This document shows, piece by piece, positions 25,470 to 34,019 of a DNA stretch of 64,000 bases. The position numbers and the translations under genes were made by a program. The notes below the pieces were generated by a model, which had not been told where the DNA came from, searched no databases, and saw only the letters and a program-made list of their open reading frames with translations. Source of the DNA: Maribacter huludaoensis (GTDB taxonomy: Bacteria > Bacteroidota > Bacteroidia > Flavobacteriales > Flavobacteriaceae); assembly GCF_029350945.1 (NCBI RefSeq), contig NZ_JARKMS010000001.1, forward strand, positions 126,375 through 190,374. Reading direction: 5' to 3'. Position 1 is the stretch's first letter, and each line of letters opens with the position of its first letter.

Positions 25470-25585
25470 CTTAAGATAAGTCTTGACCCCAAATCGATAT
25501 TTAACTTATGAAAACTAAAAAGTAAAACCCCAAATTTTACGATAATACTTAACCGAAAAAAGCCCTCTAATTAGAGGGCTTTTTT
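25470..25585 (+). ncRNA. candidate short transcript with intrinsic terminator
   Basis: In the hflX-DUF3078 gap, TTG (25434-25436) and TAATTTTA (25455-25462, one mismatch to TAnnTTTG) are 18 nt apart. A strong terminator ends at 25585. The interval holds only a 5-codon ORF (MKTKK, 25508-25525). It could be a small RNA, a leader, or merely the hflX 3' region. Confidence 0.25.
25556..25585. terminator. bidirectional intrinsic terminator
   Basis: AAAAAAGCCCTCTAA followed by its exact reverse complement: a 9-bp GC-containing stem with A- and T-runs on both sides. It serves the convergent hflX side and the DUF3078 gene. Confidence 0.85.
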
Positions 25586-25618
25586 AATATATACTAATAT
25601 TTAAAATACTATCTAAGA

Positions 25619-26539
25619 CTACAAAGAGTAGTTAAGACCAATTAAGAAATAGGTTTGTAATTTATTATCAACTGTATCAAACGTTTCAGTAGGAGTTTCA
25701 GTCAATGCAAAATTTAAAGCTTCTTGCTTGTTATCACGTAGACCAAATTCAAAACCTAAACCAATACCGTTCCATAAGGTGTAACCAAATGAATTGATCC
25801 AAGTTAAGTTAGAAAGATCACCGCTCTTATAGCTTTGGAACATAGAAAGGTTAGACTTAAAGTTAACCGCACCTATTTGTTTTGTATAATCAGCAACTAT
25901 TTTAGCACCTAAAGAAGACTCAAATACTGCATCGTTATCACTAAATACAAAGTTGTAGTTTAATGGGTGTATTACAACTACTAAATCTGCAATAGGAGTC
26001 CAAGTAGCACCAACACCTAAGTCAAGGTATCCTGGATCGTTAAAGTTGTTCAATATTGTGGTTCTGTACTCGCCTAAACCAGAAATAGCCCATTTTTCAC
26101 TAAGCTTTCTTCCGTAAAGAGAAGTAATATTGAATACATCTGTACCTTGCTTAAAGCTATCATCATCTGTAGGATCGTTCTTATCGTCAAACTTTACCCA
26201 TCCTAAATTAATGTTACCAGAGTTTCTCCAGAAGAACTTCTCTTCGTTCAAATTAGCAAAAGCGTTTACGGTTACACCAATGTTACCAGAAGATAAATCT
26301 GGAGTACCTTGACCGTACCAGTTGTTAAAGCTACTTAAGTTGGCACCGATAGTACCGAATGCACCTTTTTTCCATCCTGGCAATGCATCTATAGCACCTT
26401 GAATAGCGTCAGCTCTTCCTTGAATAGCCGCAATAGAATCTTTTGTTGCACTTAATTGACCTTTTAGTTCCTCTTCTGTCTGAGAAAAACCAACAGTTGC
26501 AACAAATGCAAGGGCTAGAGTTAATACAATTTTCTTCAT
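25619..26539 (-). CDS. DUF3078-family outer-membrane-type protein
   Basis: 306 residues. Signal peptide ends at VGFSQ (residue 20). A short coiled segment (EEELKGQLSATKDSIAAIQG) precedes a beta-rich body typical of DUF3078: NNWYGQGTPDLS, NITSLYGRKLSEKWAISGLGEYRTTI, and a final aromatic strand TYFLIGLNYSL. Likely a beta-barrel in the outer membrane; function unknown. A terminator lies downstream and a TACCTTTG -7 element upstream, so it is its own transcription unit. Confidence 0.85.
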   Translation of the reverse strand: MKKIVLTLALAFVATVGFSQTEEELKGQLSATKDSIAAIQGRADAIQGAIDALPGWKKGAFGTIGANLSSFNNWYGQGTPDLSSGNIGVTVNAFANLNEEKFFWRNSGNINLGWVKFDDKNDPTDDDSFKQGTDVFNITSLYGRKLSEKWAISGLGEYRTTILNNFNDPGYLDLGVGATWTPIADLVVVIHPLNYNFVFSDNDAVFESSLGAKIVADYTKQIGAVNFKSNLSMFQSYKSGDLSNLTWINSFGYTLWNGIGLGFEFGLRDNKQEALNFALTETPTETFDTVDNKLQTYFLIGLNYSL

Positions 26540-26569
26540 AATAATTAATGTTTATAATTTATAGTGGCG

Positions 26570-26577
26570 CAAAGGTA
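26570..26577 (-). promoter_or_regulatory. -7 element upstream of the DUF3078 gene
   Basis: Read on the minus strand, TACCTTTG fits TAnnTTTG exactly and lies about 30 nt upstream of the start codon. No TTG at the usual -33 distance was found. Confidence 0.4.
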
Positions 26578-26611
26578 ATAATACTTCGCAACTTCTTTTA
26601 ACACGATTATG

Positions 26612-27118
26612 TTATTTTCTTTTATATAATGGCACAGAAGAACATGCCTCACCATACATAATGGACTTTGCAACTGGTTTTAAACGCTCTGCTAGAAACA
26701 AATAAGCGTTGGCAGGAACAGGTTTTTTACTGCAGCCTTTTATAATGATCAACTTATCTTGATAATCAGAAACATCTATAGTTTCAATAACATTTTGGTA
26801 TATACTTGTTTCTAAATCTACCAAACTACCTTGAATAGCTTTTTTGGCTATACCGCTAAGCTTTACACTTAGCAATAAGTAAGCCCAGCCAGGTATTATA
26901 GCGTCTGTGGAACAATGCATGGCAACGTATGCATCCTTATATTGCGACCAGTCATGGGCATCAACAAAGGCTCTAAATTCTTTTTCTTTGAGAATAAAGC
27001 CTTCATACAGCCAATCTTTGATGTCCAAAACCATTCTTTCACCTTTTGAATAATAATCCTCAAGGTTAAAGGTGATCAATTTGCTTTGGGCAACTTTATT
27101 TACAATTTCATCTTCCAT
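26612..27118 (-). CDS. DUF2480-family protein
   Basis: 168 residues, no signal peptide. Recognised by the pattern DIKDWLYEGFILKEKEFR, DWSQYKDAYVAMHCSTDAIIPGWAYLL and KGCSKKPVPANAYL. The family is Bacteroidota-specific with unknown function. Conserved cysteines (HCS, GCS) suggest metal or Fe-S contact, which is inference. It is the last gene in the run sufE - DUF59 - DUF2480, 29 nt after the DUF59 gene, a placement that points to Fe-S assembly. Confidence 0.85.
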   Translation of the reverse strand: MEDEIVNKVAQSKLITFNLEDYYSKGERMVLDIKDWLYEGFILKEKEFRAFVDAHDWSQYKDAYVAMHCSTDAIIPGWAYLLLSVKLSGIAKKAIQGSLVDLETSIYQNVIETIDVSDYQDKLIIIKGCSKKPVPANAYLFLAERLKPVAKSIMYGEACSSVPLYKRK

Positions 27119-27147
27119 AGAAGCACGTTATCAATTGCTTTTTATGA

Positions 27148-27480
27148 TTAAAGTAATCCTAATTCCAATTTCGCTTCTTCGCTCATTAAATCTTGCGTCC
27201 AAGGTGGATCAAAAGTAATTTCTACCTCTGCATCTTTAATGGCATCCAAAGATTTTACTTTCTCTTCAACCTCTGCAGGCAAACTTTCCGCTACGGGGCA
27301 ATTAGGAGAAGTAAGTGTCATTAAAATCTTTACTTCATTGTCCTCGTTTACCAAAACATCATAAATTAAACCTAATTCATAGATGTCTACAGGAATTTCC
27401 GGATCATAAATTGTTTTTAAAATACGAACAATTTTCTCCCCTAATTCTGCACTATCCTCTGCTATATTTTCGTCACTCAT
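27148..27480 (-). CDS. SufT-like DUF59 (MIP18-family) Fe-S assembly protein
   Basis: 110 residues. DUF59 signature: LKTIYDPEIPVDIYELGLIYDV, then TLTSPNCPVAESLP with the conserved Cys, and ITFDPPWTQDLMSEEAKLELGL. Proteins of this family help mature Fe-S proteins in the cytosol. It lies 5 nt after sufE and is certainly in the same operon. Confidence 0.92.
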   Translation of the reverse strand: MSDENIAEDSAELGEKIVRILKTIYDPEIPVDIYELGLIYDVLVNEDNEVKILMTLTSPNCPVAESLPAEVEEKVKSLDAIKDAEVEITFDPPWTQDLMSEEAKLELGLL

Positions 27481-27485
27481 AATTT

Positions 27486-27911
27486 CTATTCTTCAATTTG
27501 TGTTTGATACGCCACTGCGTATAACTTCAACTGTTTGATCATACTTACCAAACCATTTGCCCGTGTAGGCGATAAATGCTCTTTTAATCCAATCTCATCA
27601 ATAAACTCAGTGTCCGCATCTAATATATCCTGTGGCTTTTGATTACTGAACGCCCTTATTAAAATGGCAATAATACCTTTTGTAATAATAGCATCACTAT
27701 CCGCGGTAAAAACCAACTTATTATCCTCAAGCTCCGCATGTACCCAAACCTTGCTTTGACAACCTTTTATAATATTATCATCGGTCTTGAATTCTTCTTT
27801 GATCAATGGCAAAGATTTACCCAACTCGATCATATACTCATACCGCTGCATCCAATCATCGAACATGGAAAATTCATCAATAATCTCTTCTTGTATCTCT
27901 TTAATTTCCAT
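27486..27911 (-). CDS. sufE: cysteine desulfuration protein SufE
   Basis: 141 residues from the ATG at 27911. SufE takes persulfide sulphur from SufS on its active-site Cys (DNIIKGCQSKVWV) and passes it to SufBCD. The body matches the family to the end (LIRAFSNQKPQDIL, EIGLKEHLSPTRANGLVSMIKQ). An upstream start would add 19 residues (MPKLLIGIITCCNFVQNKA), but that extension coincides with a full promoter, so it is rejected. Confidence 0.94.
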   Translation of the reverse strand: MEIKEIQEEIIDEFSMFDDWMQRYEYMIELGKSLPLIKEEFKTDDNIIKGCQSKVWVHAELEDNKLVFTADSDAIITKGIIAILIRAFSNQKPQDILDADTEFIDEIGLKEHLSPTRANGLVSMIKQLKLYAVAYQTQIEE

Positions 27912-27925
27912 TGCTTTATTTTGTA

Positions 27926-27956
27926 CAAAATTACAACAAGTAATTATGCCAATCAA
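27926..27956 (-). promoter_or_regulatory. promoter of the sufE-DUF59-DUF2480 operon
   Basis: On the minus strand, TTG (27956-27954), a 20-nt spacer and TAATTTTG (27933-27926) match the Bacteroidota consensus fully. The -7 element ends 14 nt before the sufE ATG, which decides the start choice. Confidence 0.65.
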
Positions 27957-28104
27957 CAGTTTTGGCAATAGCTCTTATTTAATTAATTAAAGTAATTTTT
28001 TCTATTTAGAAAAACCTTTTTTAAAGTACTATTTAAAATTAAAAAATAGAGAAAATTACTTTTGACACTGATTTAAAATTTCACATTCTTAGAATTTTTA
28101 AAGC

Positions 28105-28130
28105 AAAAAAGGACATCTTTTAAGATGTCC
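28105..28130 (-). terminator. intrinsic terminator after the M43 protease
   Basis: On the minus strand, GGACATCT and AGATGTCC form the stem around a 4-nt loop, followed by TTTTTT. It lies 28 nt past the M43 gene stop and isolates it from sufE. Confidence 0.8.
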
Positions 28131-28157
28131 CTAAATATCAAATAGCTTTAACCGTAT

Positions 28158-29225
28158 TTAATTTACAAAGCTTTCTTTTGGTCCGCCTGCAACAAATAAT
28201 GCTCTCATTCGATCATTTTGACCAGCAGTGAACATATACATACAATCATCTTGAACATAATCCATATAATTCATTGTCATATCCGCAGTTCTACAATTTA
28301 CTGTAGGATATGATGGACAGTTATAGTTAGGAGCATCTGAAGAAGGTGTATCCGCAACGAAATCGTCTCTATTACATCTGCCATCACCCCAAATATGACG
28401 AAGATTCAGCCAATGTCCTACTTCGTGAGTTCCGGTTCGTCCTTTTCCATAAATACCTCCAGCATTGGTTTCTCCAAAGAAATTGGTACCGATCACAACA
28501 CCATCAGTAGCTTCTGATCCACCAGGAAATTGTGCATAACCAAGTATACCACCACCTATTTCACAAACCCATAAGTTCAAGTTACTAGATGGATCTGTTG
28601 GTGCTATACCACCTTGAGAAGGGATTTTCATAGCATCATTAGTTCCCCAAGATGCTTTGGAATTTACTACTCTATTGACACCTGCTAATACGAAAGCAAC
28701 ATCAACATCTGCAACAAGACCTGCAAATTCCGAAGGAACCCCAACCGTATTACTATTATTATTTTGAAAGTCCTCGTTTAGAACTCTTATCTGAGAGTTG
28801 ATTTGGTTCTGGGTAACCTGTCCTGAAAACTGTTCTATAATATTAACAACTACAGGAATAGTAATTGACCCTTCAAATATTGTGGGTGTACTTCCTCCAC
28901 CACCATTTCCTCCTCCGGGTTTACCTTTCCCTTGGTTTTTTAATGCAATAGCTTTACGAGTATTGTATTCAATATCATACATCTTTTTAGCCAGACCTTT
29001 ATTTTTTGACAATCTGTATTCCAAGTTTTTCATAGAAACACATTTTTCAATACTATTGGCAGATTTACCTGCAATATCATCTTGATCAACATATAAGCTA
29101 AAGTCGCTCATATCTATCTGTACTTCCTGAAAATCTTCTACCGTATCATCAATGTTAGGGGAATCATTTTCGCAAGAGACTAGAAACAAGCCTAGTAAAG
29201 CTGCGCTTAGAATTACTTTTTTCAT
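28158..29225 (-). CDS. M43-family zinc metalloprotease lipoprotein
   Basis: 355 residues. Signal peptide with lipobox VSC (Cys18). A Gly-rich linker (PGGGNGGGG, about 103-111) leads to the pappalysin/cytophagalysin-type catalytic domain. That domain has the extended zinc motif H267-E-V-G-H271-W-L-N-L-R-H277 and a downstream Met-turn region MTMNYMDYVQDDC, plus conserved cysteines. Expected on the cell envelope, digesting proteins. It interrupts the suf cluster between sufS and sufE and has its own terminator. Confidence 0.9.
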   Translation of the reverse strand: MKKVILSAALLGLFLVSCENDSPNIDDTVEDFQEVQIDMSDFSLYVDQDDIAGKSANSIEKCVSMKNLEYRLSKNKGLAKKMYDIEYNTRKAIALKNQGKGKPGGGNGGGGSTPTIFEGSITIPVVVNIIEQFSGQVTQNQINSQIRVLNEDFQNNNSNTVGVPSEFAGLVADVDVAFVLAGVNRVVNSKASWGTNDAMKIPSQGGIAPTDPSSNLNLWVCEIGGGILGYAQFPGGSEATDGVVIGTNFFGETNAGGIYGKGRTGTHEVGHWLNLRHIWGDGRCNRDDFVADTPSSDAPNYNCPSYPTVNCRTADMTMNYMDYVQDDCMYMFTAGQNDRMRALFVAGGPKESFVN

Positions 29226-29331
29226 AAATAGTTAATGTATTATAATTAGTGTGACCTAATATACAAAATATTAACATTATGTTAAAGAAATGTTACGATA
29301 AGACCAATAATGATTAAATAATTAATAAGCT

Positions 29332-30546
29332 TTAAAGCAACATGCTCTTAGCTTTTAAAACACCTTGTACCAACACATCTACTTCTTCCTTTGTGTTATA
29401 GAAAGCAAAACTTGCCCGCACCGTACCTGGTATTTTAAAGAAGTCCATTATAGGTTGTGCACAATGGTGCCCGGTACGTACCGCAATACCCAACTTATCT
29501 AAAATACTACCCATATCATATGGATGTACACCTTCTATATTAAAAGAAATAACAGAAGTCTTGTTTTTTGCCGTACCGTAAATTTTTAGTCCTTCTATCT
29601 TCAGTAACTCCTGTGTGGCATATTCTAACAACTCATGCTCATATTTGGCAATTTCTTCAAAGCCAATAGCGTTCATATAGTCTAGAGCGGCACCAAAAGC
29701 AATACCACCACAAATATTAGGCGTACCCGCTTCAAATTTATGCGGCAAATCTGCATAGGTCGTTTTTTCAAAAGTTACCTCGGCAATCATTTCACCTCCG
29801 CCTTGGTACGGTGGTAATTTATTTAACCACTCTTCTTTACCGTATAGCATACCAACACCTGTTGGTCCACATATTTTATGAGCCGAGCAGGTATAAAAGT
29901 CAACATCTAAAGCTTGTACATCAGCAACTAAATGCGGAGTTGCCTGTGCCCCATCAATTAATACGGCTGCACCTACTGCATGCGCTTTTTCAATAATCTC
30001 TTCAATAGGGTTAATAGTTCCTAAAGCGTTCGAAATATGATTACAGAAAACCAGCTTAGTCTTATCCGATAGTAAATCTTCATAAACATCCATTAGCAAT
30101 TCTCCATCCAAATTCATAGGTATTACCTTTAAAACAGCCCCTGTACGTTCACATAGCATTTGCCATGGCACAATATTAGAATGATGCTCCATTGCTGAAA
30201 CTATAACCTCATCTCCTTTCTTTATGAGTGAGGAAAATCCGTTTGCAACAAGATTTATACTATGCGTTGTTCCGGACGTGAATATGATTTCATAAGATTT
30301 GGCGGCATTAAAATGCTTCTGAATTTTTAATCTAGCCTGCTCATACTTATCTGTAGCCTCTTGCGAAAGCGTATGTACCCCACGATGTATATTGGCATTG
30401 TAGTTCTGATAATAATCTACAATAGCATCAATAACCTGTTGTGGCGTTTGTGATGTAGCGGCATTGTCCAAATAAACTAATGGCTTACCGTTTACCTGAC
30501 GCTTAAGTATTGGAAAATCTTCCCTTATTTTTTTAATATCTAACAT
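29332..30546 (-). CDS. sufS: cysteine desulfurase SufS
   Basis: 404 residues from ATG 30546 (MLDIKKIREDFPIL). It is a PLP enzyme that removes sulphur from cysteine for Fe-S assembly. PLP lysine is in CSAHKICGPTG, the persulfide Cys in RTGHHCAQP, and the group II desulfurase N-terminus with YLDNAATSQTP is clear. The ORF is open another 36 codons upstream, but that part overlaps the -7 element TATCTTTG and the tail of a beta-barrel pseudogene, so the internal ATG is preferred. It is separated from sufBCD by a porin-like gene and its relic. Confidence 0.95.
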   Translation of the reverse strand: MLDIKKIREDFPILKRQVNGKPLVYLDNAATSQTPQQVIDAIVDYYQNYNANIHRGVHTLSQEATDKYEQARLKIQKHFNAAKSYEIIFTSGTTHSINLVANGFSSLIKKGDEVIVSAMEHHSNIVPWQMLCERTGAVLKVIPMNLDGELLMDVYEDLLSDKTKLVFCNHISNALGTINPIEEIIEKAHAVGAAVLIDGAQATPHLVADVQALDVDFYTCSAHKICGPTGVGMLYGKEEWLNKLPPYQGGGEMIAEVTFEKTTYADLPHKFEAGTPNICGGIAFGAALDYMNAIGFEEIAKYEHELLEYATQELLKIEGLKIYGTAKNKTSVISFNIEGVHPYDMGSILDKLGIAVRTGHHCAQPIMDFFKIPGTVRASFAFYNTKEEVDVLVQGVLKAKSMLL

Positions 30547-30564
30547 AGTCAATCTTCTTATATA

Positions 30565-30597
30565 CAAAGATACCCGATAATGAAAACATATCGGGTA
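30565..30597 (-). promoter_or_regulatory. sufS promoter element overlapping a 9-bp dyad
   Basis: On the minus strand TATCTTTG (30572-30565) fits TAnnTTTG 18 nt before the ATG. Directly upstream, TACCCGATA and TATCGGGTA (30571-30579 and 30589-30597) form a perfect inverted repeat with a 9-nt spacer that shares two bases with the -7 element. No TTG lies at -33, which suggests regulator-dependent transcription; the regulator is not known. Confidence 0.45.
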
Positions 30598-30634
30598 TTG
30601 TTTATCCTTTTGTGAAGTGGTTGATTTGTTAGTT

Positions 30635-30955
30635 TTAAAACCGAAATCCGACACCAGCTTTTAAAAAGCCTGTTTTCTCTTTAAAATCGTAAGTACTTGT
30701 TTGACAATTAATTTCAGATTCTCCTTCAAAATTCAAATTAATATAATCATACTGTACCTGAACAAAAAATCGTTGAGATATGTCATAAGATAATCCCAGA
30801 TTTAGGTTTAATCCTCCTTCCGTATTGATATTATCAGAAAAAAATTGATCTCCGTTATCATAATATATATCAACTATACTAAACGAATAACCTATACCAA
30901 TTTGAGGTCTAAGAGCAGATAGACCAGGAATAGGTAACTCCGCAAATAACTTAGG
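30635..30955 (-). pseudogene. C-terminal remnant of an outer-membrane beta-barrel gene
   Basis: An open frame of 106 codons with no start codon ends at TAA 30637-30635; a TAG blocks it at 30958-30956. The translation is typical OMP beta-barrel, with alternating strands and a terminal aromatic: LFAELPIPGLSALRPQIGIG, GGLNLNLGLSYDISQRFFV, and C-terminal FLKAGVGFRF. It parallels the intact 219-residue protein just upstream (FAEIPLSSKFSFQPELLY), so it looks like a truncated tandem duplicate. Confidence 0.75.
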
Positions 30956-30971
30956 CTATAAGAAAATACAA

Positions 30972-31000
30972 CGGTTCGTTAAGGATTACTTAACGAACTG
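30972..31000 (-). terminator. hairpin after the porin-like gene
   Basis: CGGTTCGTTAAG and CTTAACGAACTG form a 12-bp stem (one mismatch) around a 5-nt loop. On the minus strand it is followed by TTGTATTTTC, a weak T-rich tract. Probable terminator for 31022-31681. Confidence 0.5.
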
Positions 31001-31021
31001 TTAATTTTAATTGAATTTAAT

Positions 31022-31681
31022 TTAGAAAACAGAATATGATGCCGTTAATTGAAACACAGAATGGTAAGCTTTACGATCAATGATATCAAAATCAGAATCA
31101 CCAAATAAATCTTTCAACCCTCTATAATATTGTAGACCAATATTTAAATTGTCATTTATGGTATAACCAACACCAAGAACAGCCCCATAATCTAATTTAA
31201 AATCTCCTGAAGCTTTATAAACTTCATTAAAAGATTCAGGTAAATCATCTCCTTTAGCTTTACTTACGGTATTTAAAAGAAAACTTACTTGGGGTCCTGC
31301 ATTGATAGAAAAACGTTCTCCTACGAACCACCTGAATGTTAAAGGAATAGCAAGGTAATTTCTTTTTTGCACGAGCTTAAAAGAATCTGCGCTTAACGGT
31401 TCTAAGTCAAAACTTCTATAATTTAAATCATATTCATCTACTTTACCTATTGAAGAATACAACAGCTCTGGCTGAAATGAAAATTTAGAACTCAATGGTA
31501 TTTCAGCAAAAAGACCTGTATGAAATGAAGTTCTATAATTGCTATTTTTATCATAAAAAGAATCATTATTATCTATGTTAGATACATTTAATCCAGCTTT
31601 TACTCCAAATCTAGCTTGTTGAGCCCAAATAGAGGCATTGAAAATGAAAAAAGAAAGCACAAACAAATAGTGTTTTTTCAT
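31022..31681 (-). CDS. porin-family outer-membrane beta-barrel protein (PorT-like)
   Basis: 219 residues. Signal peptide ends at IWAQQ (residue 21). The mature part begins ARFGVKAGLNVSNI and runs as alternating amphipathic strands (FHTGLFAEIPLSSKFSFQPELLY, YLAIPLTFRWFVG, LGVGYTINDNLNIGLQYYRG) to a terminal Phe. This is typical of the outer-membrane beta-barrel/PorT class in Bacteroidota. It is placed between sufD and sufS with terminators on both sides, so it is probably an insertion into the suf cluster and not part of Fe-S assembly. The specific function is unknown. Confidence 0.85.
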   Translation of the reverse strand: MKKHYLFVLSFFIFNASIWAQQARFGVKAGLNVSNIDNNDSFYDKNSNYRTSFHTGLFAEIPLSSKFSFQPELLYSSIGKVDEYDLNYRSFDLEPLSADSFKLVQKRNYLAIPLTFRWFVGERFSINAGPQVSFLLNTVSKAKGDDLPESFNEVYKASGDFKLDYGAVLGVGYTINDNLNIGLQYYRGLKDLFGDSDFDIIDRKAYHSVFQLTASYSVF

Positions 31682-31740
31682 AGGTAAATTGGTTGTTGGT
31701 TTATTATTAAGCCGTTAATTTATAAGTAAATTCTTTCATA

Positions 31741-31772
31741 AAAAAAGCGACACTGATGAAGTGTCGCTTTTT
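31741..31772 (-). terminator. intrinsic terminator after sufD
   Basis: AAAAAGCGACACT and AGTGTCGCTTTTT are exact reverse complements around GATGA. It lies 38 nt past the sufD stop and would end the sufA-BCD transcript. Confidence 0.85.
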
Positions 31773-31810
31773 AAAGTCTTATAACAATATGTTAAGTAGA
31801 TTGCTCTTAT

Positions 31811-33127
31811 CTACAAATCAAACCCAAGGTTCACCCCTAGTTTTTCTGCAATCAATTTATTAATTCTAATCTTCAATTCTGGTATACGAACAGAAGACAA
31901 AACGTTATTTGCAAACGCATACATTAATAATGCTCTTGCTTCTTTCTGTGGAATACCTCTAGATTGTAGGTAGAACAATGCATCTTCATCTAATTGACCA
32001 ATAGTACAACCGTGAGAACATTTTACGTCGTCTGCAAAAATCTCTAATTGAGGCTTTGTATTGATGCTAGCTTTATCACTAATTAGAATGTTATTATTCT
32101 GTTGAAAAGCATTGGTCTTTTGAGCTATTTTATCAACGATGATTTTACCGTTAAAAACACCTGTAGAAGCATCACCATAGATTCCTTTATAATCTTGATG
32201 ACTTTCACAATTTGGCTCTATATGATGTACTAAAGTGTGATGATCTACATGCTGCTTTTCTCCTAATATAGTAACACCTTTCATGGTAGAGTCTATATAC
32301 TCCCCGTTTTGATAGAAGTTAAGGTTGTTACGTGTCAATTTACCTCCAAAAGAGAACGTATGTACTTTTACAAGACTTTTGTCTTTCTGATCAATATAGG
32401 TATTGTCAATTAATGATGCAGATTCAACATCGTTCTGAATCTTATAAAAATCGACGATAGCACTTTTAGCGGCAAAAATTTCCGTAACCGCATTGGTAAG
32501 TACCTCGTTTGAGGTTAAACTTTGATGACGTTCAATAATTTGAACCTCAGCGTTTTCTTCTACTACAATTAAATTTCTTGGTTGTAATAATAAAGATGCC
32601 TCATTACCCGTAGAGAAATGCAAAATTTCAATTGGTTTTTTAGGCATTTTATTTTTAGGTATGTAAATATAAGCTCCTTCTCTACTAAATGCCGTATTCA
32701 ATGAAGTCAACGACTCGTCCTTAGAAGCTACTTTATTGAAATACACATCTATAACCGGCTTATACATCGGTTTTGTCAGCGCGGCACTCATTAAACAGAT
32801 ATCTACACCGTCATGCGTAGTTTCAGAAAGGTAAGAACTGTAAATACCGTCCACAAAAACAATCTTATAGGTATCTATTTCGTGGATAAAATAGCGTTTT
32901 ACATCCTTATACTCCAACGCATTTTCTTTTTTTGGAAATATGCTGAAATCTATTTTTTGAATACTATTCAACGAAGTATACTTCCAAGCCTCTTCCTTTT
33001 TAGAAGGAAACCCTTTTTCCTCAAAGTTTTTTATGGCCGCCATACGAACATCATGTACCGGATGCTCTACATCCACGTTGTTCTCAAACGCCATAAAAGA
33101 GGAAATCAATTTATCTTTTAAATCCAT
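31811..33127 (-). CDS. sufD: Fe-S cluster scaffold subunit SufD
   Basis: 438 residues. SufD pairs with SufB and SufC in the SufBC2D scaffold. The C-terminal beta-helix core is clear: SHQDYKGIYGDASTGVFNGKI, then DDVKCSHGCTIGQLDEDALFYLQSRGI and the final helices. The N-terminal region EEAWKYTSL is also typical. It follows sufC with a 79-nt spacer that can fold. Confidence 0.95.
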   Translation of the reverse strand: MDLKDKLISSFMAFENNVDVEHPVHDVRMAAIKNFEEKGFPSKKEEAWKYTSLNSIQKIDFSIFPKKENALEYKDVKRYFIHEIDTYKIVFVDGIYSSYLSETTHDGVDICLMSAALTKPMYKPVIDVYFNKVASKDESLTSLNTAFSREGAYIYIPKNKMPKKPIEILHFSTGNEASLLLQPRNLIVVEENAEVQIIERHQSLTSNEVLTNAVTEIFAAKSAIVDFYKIQNDVESASLIDNTYIDQKDKSLVKVHTFSFGGKLTRNNLNFYQNGEYIDSTMKGVTILGEKQHVDHHTLVHHIEPNCESHQDYKGIYGDASTGVFNGKIIVDKIAQKTNAFQQNNNILISDKASINTKPQLEIFADDVKCSHGCTIGQLDEDALFYLQSRGIPQKEARALLMYAFANNVLSSVRIPELKIRINKLIAEKLGVNLGFDL

Positions 33128-33206
33128 ATTTTTTTCAGTTGCCAGTTTGCAGTAACAGTTGGCAGTTATAATCTCTGATTACTGCCACTGAATACTGTAT
33201 ACTTAA
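33128..33206 (-). repeat. repeat-rich sufC-sufD spacer
   Basis: On the minus strand the spacer contains repeated ACTG/CAGT blocks (CAGTGGCAGT, then ACTGCCAACTG, TTACTG, AACTGGCAACTG). CAGTGGCAGT can pair with ACTGCCAACTG. It could modulate the sufC/sufD message ratio; it may equally be neutral spacer. Confidence 0.4.
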
Positions 33207-33959
33207 TTACACCGCTGTTTCTTGCTTTAACCAGTCGTATCCTTTTTCTTCTAACTCTAGCGCAAGTTCTTTACCACCAGATTTCACAATTTTACCGTTA
33301 TGCAAAACATGTACATAATCTGGCACGATATATTCTAACAAACGTTGGTAGTGAGTAATCAAGATTACGGCATTATCCTTACTCTTTAGCTTATTGACAC
33401 CACTAGCAACAATTCTTAAGGCATCAATATCCAGACCAGAATCGGTTTCATCCAATATGGCAACTTTAGGCTCTAACATTGCCATTTGAAAAATTTCGTT
33501 TCTCTTTTTCTCACCACCAGAGAATCCCTCGTTCAAAGATCTAGATAAGAACTTACGGTCAATTTCAAGTAACTCAGATTTCTCACGAATTAATTTCAAC
33601 ATATCCTTGGCAGGCATGTCCTCTAAACCTTTTGCCTTACGAGATTCGTTGATAGCCGTTTTCATAAAGTTGGTTACGGAAACACCAGGAATTTCAACTG
33701 GATATTGGAAAGAAAGAAAAACACCTTTATGCGCTCTTTCTTCTGGGGATACATCTTCTAAATCTTCACCACTAAGTTCAATAGAGCCTTTGGTAACCTC
33801 AAAATTTTCGTTTCCGGCAATTACAGAAGCCAATGTACTCTTACCTGAACCATTTGGTCCCATTATGGCATGTACCTCACCTGCCTTTACCTCTAAGTTA
33901 ATTCCTTTTAATATTTCCTTATCCTCTACATTAGCATGCAGATCTTTAATTTTCAACAT
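33207..33959 (-). CDS. sufC: Fe-S assembly ATPase SufC
   Basis: 250 residues, ABC-type ATPase. Walker A is GPNGSGKST (about residues 34-42). The signature region is SLNEGFSGGEKKR. Walker B is AILDETDSGLD, with a conserved LITHYQRLL switch His. It drives conformational change of SufBD during cluster assembly in the cytosol. It lies between sufB and sufD in the standard order. Confidence 0.97.
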   Translation of the reverse strand: MLKIKDLHANVEDKEILKGINLEVKAGEVHAIMGPNGSGKSTLASVIAGNENFEVTKGSIELSGEDLEDVSPEERAHKGVFLSFQYPVEIPGVSVTNFMKTAINESRKAKGLEDMPAKDMLKLIREKSELLEIDRKFLSRSLNEGFSGGEKKRNEIFQMAMLEPKVAILDETDSGLDIDALRIVASGVNKLKSKDNAVILITHYQRLLEYIVPDYVHVLHNGKIVKSGGKELALELEEKGYDWLKQETAV

Positions 33960-34019
33960 AATATGTTACTTTAAATATTGTGGCGCCTATGGCGTTTTAC
34001 TAAAAATCTTAATTATTAT

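Noticed and set aside
27912..27968. 19-residue N-terminal extension of SufE
   Set aside because: The extension coincides with a full TTG-N20-TAATTTTG promoter; the internal ATG matches the family start.
30547..30654. 36-residue N-terminal extension of SufS
   Set aside because: It overlaps the -7 element, the dyad and the tail of a beta-barrel pseudogene.
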